Source: Cellulomonas sp. P24 (GTDB lineage: Bacteria; Actinomycetota; Actinomycetes; Actinomycetales; Cellulomonadaceae). From it: a stretch of DNA of 64,000 nt. Positions 16,981-25,423 of this stretch are shown here, one piece after another. Position numbers and translations under genes: made by a program. The notes under the pieces are model-generated. The model ran no database searches and had not been told where the DNA came from. It saw nothing but the letters and a program-made list of their open reading frames with translations. The stretch lies in NCBI RefSeq assembly GCF_024704385.1, contig NZ_JAJDFX010000002.1, positions 2,480,001-2,544,000 on the forward strand, in the 5' to 3' direction. Each line of letters opens with the position of its first letter. Position 1 is the first letter of the stretch.

Positions 16981-17955
16981 TCACTCGTCCGAGGGGGTGA
17001 TCTTCCCGGTGAAGTGCACCGCGCCGGACCGGACGTCCCACCCGGTGTATCTGAATCCCCGGCCGGCGAGCGCGGAGTCGGTGCTCGACCCGTCCGCGTC
17101 GGGCACCCGGACGACCTGGAGCGTCACGGTCCCGGGCAGCAGCACGGGCTTCGCGAACTGCACCGTCCAGGTGAACCCCGGGCCGCGCCGCGGGCCGACG
17201 TCGGCGAGAGCCCGTGCGGCGGTGTACATGCCGTGCGCGATGGCGCGGGGGAAGCCGAACGCGCGCGCGGTGAGCGCCGACATGTGGATCGGGTTGCGAT
17301 CCCCGGAGACCTCGGCGTACCGCCGCCCGGTGTCGGCCGCGAGGTGCCAGACGGCGGTCGGGAGCCCGGTCGGCACCGACAGCGCGGGAGGACGCTCGTC
17401 CGGGGCCGCTGCTCCCGTGAGCCGCGCGCCCCGCGAGAGGTAGGTGGACACCCCGCGCCAGGCCGGCGGCTCGCCCGACCCGGCCGCGTCCTCTCGGCTG
17501 ACCTCGACGACGAGGTCGAGCTGCACGCCGGACCGGTGCGGTCGGAGCTGCTCGGTCCACGCCCGGACGTGCAACGCGTCGGTGTGCCGCAGGGGTTCGC
17601 GCTGCTCGACCGCGTTGGCCAGGTGCACCATGCCGACCAACGGCAGCGGGAAGTCGTGGCGCACCATGAGGGCGGTGGCGACGGGGAACGCGAGCACGTG
17701 CACGAACCCGGCCGGCAGCACGTCGCTCGCCGGTTCCCCGATCAGGTGCTGGTAGGCGGTCAGGTGGGCGGTCGAGGCCCGGACGTCGTGCACCGCGTAC
17801 TCGACCGAGGGCAGGGCGTCGGCGTCGAGCGGCCGTGCCCCTGCGGGTGACAGCGAGCGCCTGAGGGCGAGCCGCGCCGCGCCGATCCCCCCGCGGCCGT
17901 AGAGGCCCCCGAGACCGGGGACGGCGTCGAGCTCGACGACCTTCCGGGTGGTCAT
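16981..17955 (-). CDS. htdX: MaoC-like 3-hydroxyacyl thioester dehydratase (HtdX type)
   Basis: 324-residue double-hotdog dehydratase. The hydratase motif is seen as SGDRNPIHMSALTARAFGFP followed by AIAHGMYTA, with the catalytic Asp and His. The N-terminal half is a second, inactive hotdog. It would dehydrate or hydrate 3-hydroxyacyl-CoA/ACP in fatty-acid turnover. ATG 17955 overlaps the stop of the reductase gene by four bases. The trio thiolase-FabG4-dehydratase matches Mycobacterium Rv0243-Rv0242c-Rv0241c. The symbol is by that analogy. Confidence 0.88.
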   Translation of the reverse strand: MTTRKVVELDAVPGLGGLYGRGGIGAARLALRRSLSPAGARPLDADALPSVEYAVHDVRASTAHLTAYQHLIGEPASDVLPAGFVHVLAFPVATALMVRHDFPLPLVGMVHLANAVEQREPLRHTDALHVRAWTEQLRPHRSGVQLDLVVEVSREDAAGSGEPPAWRGVSTYLSRGARLTGAAAPDERPPALSVPTGLPTAVWHLAADTGRRYAEVSGDRNPIHMSALTARAFGFPRAIAHGMYTAARALADVGPRRGPGFTWTVQFAKPVLLPGTVTLQVVRVPDADGSSTDSALAGRGFRYTGWDVRSGAVHFTGKITPSDE

Positions 17956-19373
17956 GCCCCGACCAGGTTCTGCCCGCACACCCGCAGGACCTGCCCGACC
18001 ACGCCACCGGCCGACGGCGAGGCCAGGAACGCCACCGTCTCGGCGACGTCCTCGGGCAGCCCGCCCTGCTGCAAGGAGTTGAGCCGACGCGCGACCTGGC
18101 GGGTCACCGCGGGGATCCGGGCCGTCATCTCCGTCTCGATGAAGCCGGGTGCGACGGCGTTGGCCGTCCCGCCGAAGGCCGTCAGCAGCGGGGCCGTCGC
18201 CCGGACCATCCCGATCACGCCGCCCTTGGACGCCGCGTAGTTGGTCTGGCCGCGGTTCCCGGCGATCCCGCTCGTCGAGGCGAGCGAGACGATCCGCGGC
18301 GCGTCGGTGAAGTCCCCGGACGTGAGGAGCGCCTCGTTGATGCGGAGCTGAGCGGCGATGTTCACCGCCAGGACGGCGTCCCACCGCTCGCGGCCCATGT
18401 TCGCGAGGAGCTTGTCGCGGGTGATGCCGGCGTTGTGGACGACGACGTCCAGGTGCCCGTGCCGACCGAGGGCGTGCTCGAGGAGCCGCTGCCCGGCGTC
18501 CTCGGCCGTGATGTCGAGCTGGAGCGCGGTGCCGCGCACCTCGTTCGCGACGGCGGCCAGCGCCTCGCCGGCGGCAGGGACGTCCACGACGACGACCGTC
18601 GCGCCGTCGCGGGCGAGGGTGCGGGCGATCGCCGCCCCGATCCCGCGAGCGGCACCGGTGACCACGGCGACCCGTCCGGCGAGCGGCGCGTCCCAGTCGG
18701 CCGGGAGCGTGCCCGCGTCCGAGTCGATCTCCAGGAGCTGGCCGTCGACGAACGCCGAGCGCCTCGACAGGAAGAACCGCAGGGCGCCCACCGCCGACGG
18801 GGCGAGCACGTCGACCCCTTCGGCGAGCACGATGCCGTTGGCGGTCGCTCCGCCGCGGAGCTCCTTGGCGAGGGACCGCAGGAGGCCGTCCACACCCTGG
18901 CGTGCTGCGGCGACGGCCGGGGCATCCTCGGGCGTCGCCGGCCGGGAGACCGTCACGACCCGACCACCCGGCGCGAGCCGACGCAGCGTCGCGGCGAGGG
19001 CGGCGACCGGTGCGGCGAGGTCGTCCGGGTGCTCGACGTCGGACAGGACGAGGACGACGGCGGCGACGGTCTCGGTCGTGGCGACGTGGCGGTGCACGTC
19101 GAGGTCCCAGCCCGGAGCGTCGCCGGTGCCGGCTGTGCCGCCGGTGCTGGCGGTGCTGGCACTGCCGGCGAGGAGCTGGGCGATGGCGTCGGCGTCCGGT
19201 TGCGGGGTGCTCGGGCCGTCCTGGCCGCCGAGCCCGATCACCAGCACCGGGCCGGCCACGAGCGGGTCACCCACCCGGTGGCGCCGCAAGGGGGCAGGTC
19301 GGGGCAGACCGAGCTGCTTGGCGAGCTTCTTCGTGAACCCGCTGTTCACGAGCTGCAGGTACGTGTCGGTCAT
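17952..19373 (-). CDS. fabG4: high-molecular-weight 3-oxoacyl reductase (FabG4 type)
   Basis: 473-residue short-chain dehydrogenase with an extra N-terminal domain (about residues 1-210, flavodoxin-like in the M. tuberculosis homologue). The C-terminal SDR has VTGAARGIGAAIA for NAD(P) binding, NAG in VVHNAGITRDK, and the catalytic Ser and YxxxK in LASTSGIAGNRGQTNYAASK. It reduces 3-oxoacyl thioesters, or oxidises the reverse way in beta-oxidation. An Ala/Gly/Ser/Thr run (ASTASTGGTAGTG) interrupts the N-domain. ATG 19373 overlaps the thiolase stop by four bases. Confidence 0.93.
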   Translation of the reverse strand: MTDTYLQLVNSGFTKKLAKQLGLPRPAPLRRHRVGDPLVAGPVLVIGLGGQDGPSTPQPDADAIAQLLAGSASTASTGGTAGTGDAPGWDLDVHRHVATTETVAAVVLVLSDVEHPDDLAAPVAALAATLRRLAPGGRVVTVSRPATPEDAPAVAAARQGVDGLLRSLAKELRGGATANGIVLAEGVDVLAPSAVGALRFFLSRRSAFVDGQLLEIDSDAGTLPADWDAPLAGRVAVVTGAARGIGAAIARTLARDGATVVVVDVPAAGEALAAVANEVRGTALQLDITAEDAGQRLLEHALGRHGHLDVVVHNAGITRDKLLANMGRERWDAVLAVNIAAQLRINEALLTSGDFTDAPRIVSLASTSGIAGNRGQTNYAASKGGVIGMVRATAPLLTAFGGTANAVAPGFIETEMTARIPAVTRQVARRLNSLQQGGLPEDVAETVAFLASPSAGGVVGQVLRVCGQNLVGA

Positions 19374-20707
19374 GCCGTCTCCAGGATCGCGGTGACGCCC
19401 AGCCCGCCGGCTGCGCACACGGAGATGAGGGCGCGGGCCGGCGAGCCGGTCTCGGCGGCACGAGCTGCGAGCAGCTTCGCCGTCGTCGCCACGAGCCTGC
19501 CACCTGTGGCGGCGAACGGGTGACCCGCCGCCAACGAGGACCCGTTGACGTTGAGCCGGTTCCGGTCGACCGTGCCGAACGCGCCGTCGAGCCCCAGGCG
19601 CTCGCGGCCGAACGTCTCGTCCTCCCAGGCGGCGAGGGTCGTCAGCACGGTCGACGCGAAGGCCTCGTGGATCTCGAGGAAGTCCAGGTCCGCGAGCGTC
19701 AGCCCGTGCCGCGCCAGGAGACGTGGCACGGCGAACGCGGGCGCCATCAGCAGGCCGTCCGTCCCGTGCACGAAGTCCACCGCGGCGACCTCGGCGTCGA
19801 CGACGTAGGCGAGGACGGGCAGGTCGTGCGCGTGCGCCCACTCCTCGGAGCCGAGGAGCACCGTCGAGGCGCCGTCGCTGAGCGGCGTGGAGTTGCCCGC
19901 GGTCATCGTCGCCGGGGTCGGCAGGTGCGTGCCGAAGACCGGCTTGAGCGCCGCAAGCTTCTCCGCGGAGGTGTCCGCGCGGAGGTTCTGGTCGCGGACG
20001 AGACCGCGGTAGGGCGTGACGAGGTCGTCGAAGAACCCGGCGTCGTAGGCCGCCGCGAGACGGCGGTGACTCAGCAGTGCGATCTCGTCCTGCGCCTCGC
20101 GGGAGATCCCCCACTGCGCGGTGGTGAGGGCCTGGTGCTCGCCCATCGAGAGCCCGGTGCGGGGCTCCGCCGTCGTCGGGGCCGACGGCGCGAGGTCGGC
20201 GGGCCGGATGCCGGCGAGTGCGGCGAGCTTGTGCCGCGGGGTCCGTGCGCGAGAGAGCGTGAGGAGCGCGCGCCGGAGGCCGTCGCTCACGGCGACCGGG
20301 GCGTCCGACGAGCTGTCGACGCCACCGGCGATCGCAGAGTCGAGCTGACCGAGCCGGATCTTGTTGCTCAGCCCGACGACGGCCTCGAGACCCGTCGCGC
20401 AGGCCTGCTGGAGGTCGTACGCGGGGGTCTCGGCGGAGAGCGCGGAGCCGAGCACGGCCTCGCGGGTCAGGTTGAAGTCGCGCGAGTGCTTGAGGACCGC
20501 GCCCGCGGCGACCTCCCCGATGCGCTCGCCCTGCAGGCCGAACCGCGCCACGAGGCCGTCGAGCGCGGCGGTGAGCATGTCGAGGTTCGACGAGTCGCGG
20601 TACGGGCCGCCGATCTTGGCGAACGGGATGCGGTTGCCGCCGATCACGGCCGCTCGCCGGGTGGGCGTGGCGGTCGGGGTGGCGGGTGCGCGTCGTGCTG
20701 CAGGCAT
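19370..20707 (-). CDS. fadA2: acetyl-CoA C-acyltransferase (FadA2/FadI-type thiolase)
   Basis: 445-residue thiolase. The acyl-accepting cysteine is in DLQQACATGLEAV, the GHP motif in AAGHPFAATGG, the His-Glu motif in EIHEAFAS, and the second cysteine in SVCAAGGLGV. It cleaves 3-ketoacyl-CoA to acetyl-CoA, or condenses in reverse. ATG 20707 has AGAGGACC just upstream. It is the first gene of the minus-strand operon with fabG4 and htdX, and is divergent from a TetR regulator that probably controls it. Confidence 0.93.
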   Translation of the reverse strand: MPAARRAPATPTATPTRRAAVIGGNRIPFAKIGGPYRDSSNLDMLTAALDGLVARFGLQGERIGEVAAGAVLKHSRDFNLTREAVLGSALSAETPAYDLQQACATGLEAVVGLSNKIRLGQLDSAIAGGVDSSSDAPVAVSDGLRRALLTLSRARTPRHKLAALAGIRPADLAPSAPTTAEPRTGLSMGEHQALTTAQWGISREAQDEIALLSHRRLAAAYDAGFFDDLVTPYRGLVRDQNLRADTSAEKLAALKPVFGTHLPTPATMTAGNSTPLSDGASTVLLGSEEWAHAHDLPVLAYVVDAEVAAVDFVHGTDGLLMAPAFAVPRLLARHGLTLADLDFLEIHEAFASTVLTTLAAWEDETFGRERLGLDGAFGTVDRNRLNVNGSSLAAGHPFAATGGRLVATTAKLLAARAAETGSPARALISVCAAGGLGVTAILETA

Positions 20708-20925
20708 GAAGGTCCTCTCGCGTCGTTGCTGAGGTGCGTGCTGCTGGGTGCGGGCGGGTGGAGCTCGGGTGGTGCTGGGTGCTGGTGGTGCGGGGTGATG
20801 CTGAGTGCGGGGTGCTGGTGGTGCGGCTGGACGGGCGGATCGTGCGATCAGGGACCTCGGTCCCAAGAATCTTCGTTGAGTCGATGGTATGTCCGAGACC
20901 CAGAGTACCTGATACCGTCGGTTTC
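20708..20925 (-). promoter_or_regulatory. fadA2/tetR divergent control region with purine-poor leader
   Basis: On the minus strand the fadA2 leader is rich in CACC and GCACC and holds two exact copies of a 15-mer (plus strand GTGCTGGTGGTGCGG at 20779-20793 and 20812-20826). A palindrome GGGACC-TC-GGTCCC sits at 20851-20864, and the AT-richer stretch 20866-20920 probably holds both promoters. The palindrome is a candidate TetR operator. Confidence 0.5.
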
Positions 20926-21747
20926 GTGAGCCAGATCACACCGGCTCCGACGGCGTCGTCGGAACCCGGTCACCCCGATCCGCTGCAGTCGGACGGTCGG
21001 TCCACCCGATGGGCGGATCACCGCGAGGCGCGCCGCGCCGAGCTCGTGCGCGTCGCCCGTCGAGTGGTGCACCACCAGGGGCCGGACGTGTCCATGGACG
21101 AGATCGCGGCGGCCGCGGGGACGTCGAAGTCGATCGTGTACCGGTACTTCTCCGACAAGACCGGGCTGCAGATCGCCCTCGCCGATGCGGTCCTGCTCCA
21201 GATGCAGGGCGCCCTCGAAGGCGCACTCCGCTCCGCCGACACCCCTCGCGACGGGTTGCGGTCGATGGTCGCCGTGTACCTCGAGATGGTCGAGTCCTCG
21301 CCGAACGTCTACTCGTTCGTCACGCGGCAGCCCGAGTCCGGGGCTCCGATGGCGCACTTCCTCGATGAGGTCACCGCCATGGTCGCCACACCGTTCGTGC
21401 GGGCCCTCACCGAGAGCGCCGTCACGGCGCCGGGACCGGTGTCCGCACTCGCGCAGTCGTGGGCGGCCGGAGCCGTGGGGTTCGTGCGCGGCTCGGGCGA
21501 GTGGTGGATGGCACAACGCGGCCGGCCCGGCACGCCGAGCCGCGACGAGCTGACCCGCCAGATCGCCTCCTGGCTCTGGGCCGGACCGGTCGGGTTCCTT
21601 GCGCGTGACCGCAGCAGCCCGGACCGTCGCGCGCCGGACCTGCCCGCCGGGGACCCGCCGGGTGCGGAGCCTGACGGCGCGGTCCCTGACGGCGCGGTCC
21701 CCGACGTTGCGGACACCCGCGCCGCGGATCCGCCTGGAGCGCGGTGA
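20926..21747 (+). CDS. TetR-family regulator of fatty-acid genes
   Basis: 273 residues from GTG 20926. The N-terminal helix-turn-helix is VSMDEIAAAAGTSKSIVYRY followed by FSDKTGLQ. The C-terminal ligand domain has LRSMVAVYLEMVESSPNVYS and GAVGFVRGSGEWWMA. The last 45 residues are a Pro/Asp/Ala-rich tail with repeated DGAVP units. It lies between a divergent beta-oxidation operon and a co-oriented acyl-CoA oxidase, so it probably represses both and is released by acyl-CoA. An upstream in-frame extension crosses the promoter region and is rejected. Confidence 0.88.
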   Translation: MSQITPAPTASSEPGHPDPLQSDGRSTRWADHREARRAELVRVARRVVHHQGPDVSMDEIAAAAGTSKSIVYRYFSDKTGLQIALADAVLLQMQGALEGALRSADTPRDGLRSMVAVYLEMVESSPNVYSFVTRQPESGAPMAHFLDEVTAMVATPFVRALTESAVTAPGPVSALAQSWAAGAVGFVRGSGEWWMAQRGRPGTPSRDELTRQIASWLWAGPVGFLARDRSSPDRRAPDLPAGDPPGAEPDGAVPDGAVPDVADTRAADPPGAR

Positions 21748-21941
21748 GGCAGCGAGGGGTGCTCCCGTCTACCGCCCGTACCGCTGCCCACCTCAGCTCT
21801 GCTCAGCCTCTCCGCGCGCCACTCACCTCGCACCACTCACCGCACACCGCACACCGCACCACTCACCGCACACCGCACCACCACTCACCGCACCGCCGTC
21901 CACCGCTCGACCTCCCACTGCACCGCCGCCGAGGAGACTCC
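21748..21941 (+). other. CACC-rich leader of the acyl-CoA oxidase gene
   Basis: The stretch 21830-21900 is a run of CACTCACCGCACACCGCACC-like short repeats on the plus strand, almost free of G and predicted to be unstructured as RNA. The ribosome site GAGGAG is at 21931-21936. The leader of the divergent fadA2 operon has the same composition in its own sense direction. Confidence 0.6.
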
Positions 21942-23993
21942 ATGACCGCGACCACCGAACGCCCGACCCCTGCCGCCCCCGCCCCTGAGCCCGCTGTCGA
22001 CGTCGCGTCTCTCGCGACCGTCCTGCTCGGCCGCTGGGCCGAGATGCGGCTGGCGGCACGCACCCTTGCCGGCGACCCACGGTTCGCCCGGATCGAGGGC
22101 CTGCCGATGGCCGAGCACCGTGAACGCGTCCTGACCCAGCTGATGACGCTGGCGGCCGAGGGGGACGTGCTGCGCGCGTTCCCGACGGCCCTCGGCGGCT
22201 CGGACCAGCACGGCGCGAGCCTCGCGCGGTTCGAGGAACTCGTCGCCGCCGACCCGTCCCTGCAGATCAAGGCGGGTGTCCAGTGGGGGCTGTTCGCGTC
22301 CGCGATCATGCACCTCGGAACGGCCCCGCACCACGAGCGACTGCTCCCCGATGCGATGTCGGTCGCCGTGCCAGGGGCGTTCGCGATGACGGAGGTCGGC
22401 CACGGTTCTGACGTCGCGTCGATCGCCACGACGGCGACCTACGACGCCGGGACGCACGAGTTCGTGATCCACACGCCGTTCCGCGGGGCGTGGAAGGAGT
22501 TCCTCGGCAACGCCGCCAAGCACGGCACCGCGGCCGTGGTGTTCGCCCAGCTCATCACGCAGGGCGTCAACCACGGGGTCCACGCGCTCTACGTCCCGTT
22601 GCGCGACCCGCAGACCAAGGAGTTCCTGCCGGGGGTGAGCGGCAAGGACGACGGCCTCAAGGGTGGGCTCAACGGCATCGACAACGGTCAGCTGTGCTTC
22701 GACCACGTCCGGGTGCCGCGCGAGAACCTGCTCAACCGGTACGGCGACGTCGCCGAGGACGGCACGTACACCTCGCCGATCGCGAGCCCCGGCCGACGCT
22801 TCTTCACGATGCTCGGCACGTTGGTCCAGGGCCGGGTGTCGCTCGACGGTGCCGCGAACAACGCCGCGAAGATCGCCCTCGTCGCCGCCGTCACCCACGG
22901 CAACCAGCGTCGGCAGTTCGCCGGCAGCTCGGACGCCGAGGAGACCGTGCTGCTCGACTACCAGCAGCACCAGCGCCGGTTGCTCCCGCTCCTCGCGGAG
23001 ACCTACGCCGGCGCCTTCGCGCACGAGCGGCTGCTCGAGCTGTTCGACTCGGTGTTCTCCGGACGGACCGACACCGATGAGGACCGTCAGGACCTCGAGA
23101 CACTCGCCGCGGCCCTCAAGCCGATGTCCACGTGGCATGCGCTCACGACGCTGCAGACCGCACGCGAGGCCTGCGGCGGTGCCGGCTTCATGGTCGAGAA
23201 CCGCCTGACGTCGCTCCGCGCCGACCTCGACGTGTACGTGACGTTCGAGGGCGACAACACGGTGCTCCTCCAGCTCGTGGCCAAGCGTCTGCTCGCCGAC
23301 TACGGGCGTGAGTTCAAGGACGTCGACGCCGGCGGTGTCGCGCGGTACATCGCGACGCGGGCTGCCGATGCCGCGCTGCACCGCACGCCGTTGCAGCGCG
23401 CCCTGCAGATCCTCGCGGACCAGGGGGACGCGCGCCGATCCGTCGGGCAGCTGCGTGGCGCCGAGGCGCAACGTGACCTGCTGACCGATCGGGTGGACTC
23501 GATGGTCGCGGAGCTCGCGGCCGCACTGCGTCCGGCGACCAAGGCCTCGCGCGCGGACGCCGCGGCGCTGTTCAACCGCCACCAGCACCAGCTGATCGAG
23601 ACGGCGCGGGCCCATGCCGAGCTGGTCCAGTGGGAGGCGTTCACGGCCGCTCTCACCACGATCGAGGACCCCGGCACGGCTCGCGTGCTCGGGTGGCTGC
23701 GCGATCTGTTCGGCCTGACCCTCATCGAGCGGAACCTGGCGTGGTACCTCATCCACGGCCGGCTGTCCGTCGGGCGCGCGCGCACGGTGACGTCGTACGT
23801 CGACCGGCTGCTCACGCACCTGCGCCCGCACGCCCAGGACCTCGTGGACGCGTTCGGCTACGCGCCCGAGGCGATCCGCGCCACGATCGCCACCGGTGCC
23901 GAGCGCGAGCGTCAGGACGAGGCCCGCGCCCACTACCGGGCGCAGCGCGCCTCCGGCACCGCCCCCGTCCCGGAGAAGTCCCGCACCTCCTGA
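21942..23993 (+). CDS. acyl-CoA oxidase/dehydrogenase
   Basis: 683-residue flavoenzyme of the acyl-CoA oxidase group, longer than ordinary dehydrogenases. FAD-site motifs are AFAMTEVGHGSDVASIATTA, the loop GLNGIDNGQLCFDHVRVPR, and the catalytic glutamate in YVTFEGDNTVLLQ. It introduces the trans-2 double bond in acyl-CoA. Whether it uses oxygen or an electron-transfer flavoprotein cannot be told from sequence. Its location beside thiolase, FabG4 and HtdX genes is like fadE5 in mycobacteria, so the four genes can carry out a full beta-oxidation round. ATG 21942 follows GAGGAG. Confidence 0.92.
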   Translation: MTATTERPTPAAPAPEPAVDVASLATVLLGRWAEMRLAARTLAGDPRFARIEGLPMAEHRERVLTQLMTLAAEGDVLRAFPTALGGSDQHGASLARFEELVAADPSLQIKAGVQWGLFASAIMHLGTAPHHERLLPDAMSVAVPGAFAMTEVGHGSDVASIATTATYDAGTHEFVIHTPFRGAWKEFLGNAAKHGTAAVVFAQLITQGVNHGVHALYVPLRDPQTKEFLPGVSGKDDGLKGGLNGIDNGQLCFDHVRVPRENLLNRYGDVAEDGTYTSPIASPGRRFFTMLGTLVQGRVSLDGAANNAAKIALVAAVTHGNQRRQFAGSSDAEETVLLDYQQHQRRLLPLLAETYAGAFAHERLLELFDSVFSGRTDTDEDRQDLETLAAALKPMSTWHALTTLQTAREACGGAGFMVENRLTSLRADLDVYVTFEGDNTVLLQLVAKRLLADYGREFKDVDAGGVARYIATRAADAALHRTPLQRALQILADQGDARRSVGQLRGAEAQRDLLTDRVDSMVAELAAALRPATKASRADAAALFNRHQHQLIETARAHAELVQWEAFTAALTTIEDPGTARVLGWLRDLFGLTLIERNLAWYLIHGRLSVGRARTVTSYVDRLLTHLRPHAQDLVDAFGYAPEAIRATIATGAERERQDEARAHYRAQRASGTAPVPEKSRTS

Positions 23994-24107
23994 CCGACCC
24001 AGCTCCCGCACCTTCCCGTCCCGACGGTCTGGTCGACCGGAAGTCCACGCGAGTCGATCCCGCCCGTCGGTCGGTCCCGCCAGTCGGGTGTCCGGGTGGG
24101 TCGTGTG

Positions 24108-24172
24108 CTGTCGAGTGGAGCGTTCTGTCGCGACACGCCCGCGTGTCGCTGACAGAACGCTCCACTCGACAG
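24108..24172. repeat. hairpin repeat copy D
   Basis: 65-bp palindrome between convergent genes. Arms CTGTCGAGTGGAGCGTTC / GAACGCTCCACTCGACAG pair perfectly, with core ACACGCCCGCGTGT. The stem block TTCTGTC replaces ATGTGCG of copies A-C and is matched on the other arm. Confidence 0.93.
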
Positions 24173-24183
24173 AAGGGGGCGGG

Positions 24184-25200
24184 TTACCAGCGGTTGCGGG
24201 CTTCTTCGGCCCAGCCGACGGCGCCGTCGACGTGGACCCGGGTGCCGGTGTCGTCCGTCATCCAGCCCGACCACATGCCGAAGCACTGGTGGGTCTCGCT
24301 CGCCACGACGACGAGGTTCGTCCGTGCGGCGCGCTCGTGGAACGGTGCGAACGTGAGCTCCACGTGGCGACGGTCCACGTCGTGCACGTGCCAGGGGGCC
24401 AGCCACTCGGTGCGGTCGTACTCCCAGACCAGCTCGTCGCTGTTCTTGTGCAGCCGGCCGTCGAGCACCAGGGCGTTCTCGGTCGAGCCGGTGCCGTCCG
24501 TCCACGCCCCACCGACCTGGACCCCGACCGTGCGGCCGTCGACGACCCCGCTGCCCGCCCCCCAGTTCCAGCGCATCGAGTACGGCCACAGCCCGCGCCC
24601 GTGGTCGAGCACGGCCCACGACTCGCCGGCCGGGACCTCGTGGCGCACCCCGTCGACGACGACCGACCCGGCCGCCGGTCGTGCGACGTCCTTGAGCGTG
24701 TACTGGAAGCGCCGGTCGCTCCACGGCACCACGACGCCCAACGACTCGTGCCCCGCGGGCAGCTCGGCGATGACGTCCACCTCGACCCGCGCCGTCCGGG
24801 CCCGCAGCCGGGTGCGTCCGGGGGCGTCGTCGATGGCGATGTCGAGCCCGCGTGCGTGCGCCCGCGACGGGCCGGTCCCGCTGGTGTCGGGCAGCGTGCA
24901 GCCGGCGCCGAACGGCACGACGGCCACCGTGTCGATCTCCTCGGACGTCCGGCGGTCGAGCACCCAGACCTGGTGCTGCGCCGCGTAGTCGAGATCGGCG
25001 ACGGTCAGCGCGATCACGTGGGTGGGCGTGACGACGCCCCAGTACTCCCAGCGCTTGGTCCGGCCCCAGCCGTGCAACGGGGTGCGGGGGAGCCGTGTCC
25101 CGTGCAGCGGTCCGCGCGTCCAGCCGACGGTGTCGGGGTTCAGCCGCCCGTCCGGCAGGCAGAGCTCGACGGCGGTGACGATCTCACGTTCGGTTCTCAC
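24184..25200 (-). CDS. DUF2804 family protein
   Basis: 338 residues resembling DUF2804 proteins: [18 protein letters not shown] at the N-terminus, then [11 protein letters not shown], and the central [18 protein letters not shown] followed by [19 protein letters not shown]. The fold is probably a lipocalin-like double beta-barrel and the biochemical role is unknown. GTG 25200 is chosen because GAGGGAG lies just upstream. No signal peptide. It is divergent from purL with hairpin copy E between. Confidence 0.85.
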   Translation of the reverse strand: MRTEREIVTAVELCLPDGRLNPDTVGWTRGPLHGTRLPRTPLHGWGRTKRWEYWGVVTPTHVIALTVADLDYAAQHQVWVLDRRTSEEIDTVAVVPFGAGCTLPDTSGTGPSRAHARGLDIAIDDAPGRTRLRARTARVEVDVIAELPAGHESLGVVVPWSDRRFQYTLKDVARPAAGSVVVDGVRHEVPAGESWAVLDHGRGLWPYSMRWNWGAGSGVVDGRTVGVQVGGAWTDGTGSTENALVLDGRLHKNSDELVWEYDRTEWLAPWHVHDVDRRHVELTFAPFHERAARTNLVVVASETHQCFGMWSGWMTDDTGTRVHVDGAVGWAEEARNRW

Positions 25201-25295
25201 GGGGCTCCCTCGTCCCGGCGGACGCACCGACGCCCGCCCCGACCCAGCATCCCAGGTCAGCGCCCTGTCGCGGCAGCCCCCGCACATCACCCGTC

Positions 25296-25364
25296 TCCCG
25301 CCGAGTGGAGCGGTCTGCAGCGACACGCCCGCGTGTCGCTCGCAGACCGCTCCACTTGGCGGGA
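25296..25364. repeat. hairpin repeat copy E
   Basis: 69-bp palindrome in the divergent DUF2804/purL region. The arms begin TCCCGCCGAGTGGAGCGG and pair over 23 bases with one G-T wobble. Stem block GTCTGC differs from other copies and is matched on the opposite arm. Core ACACGCCCGCGTGT is kept. Confidence 0.92.
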
Positions 25365-25423
25365 GGGCGTCGGGGCGCCGGTATCCTGGGTGGCGTCTGC
25401 GCTGGCCTCTCGTGAGGGATTCG

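Noticed and set aside
17952-20939. A 995-codon open frame across the fabG4 gene and the thiolase region
   Set aside because: Only the part up to 19373 matches a protein family. The upstream part is Arg/Pro-rich antisense-like noise over the real thiolase frame, which is usual in such GC-rich DNA.
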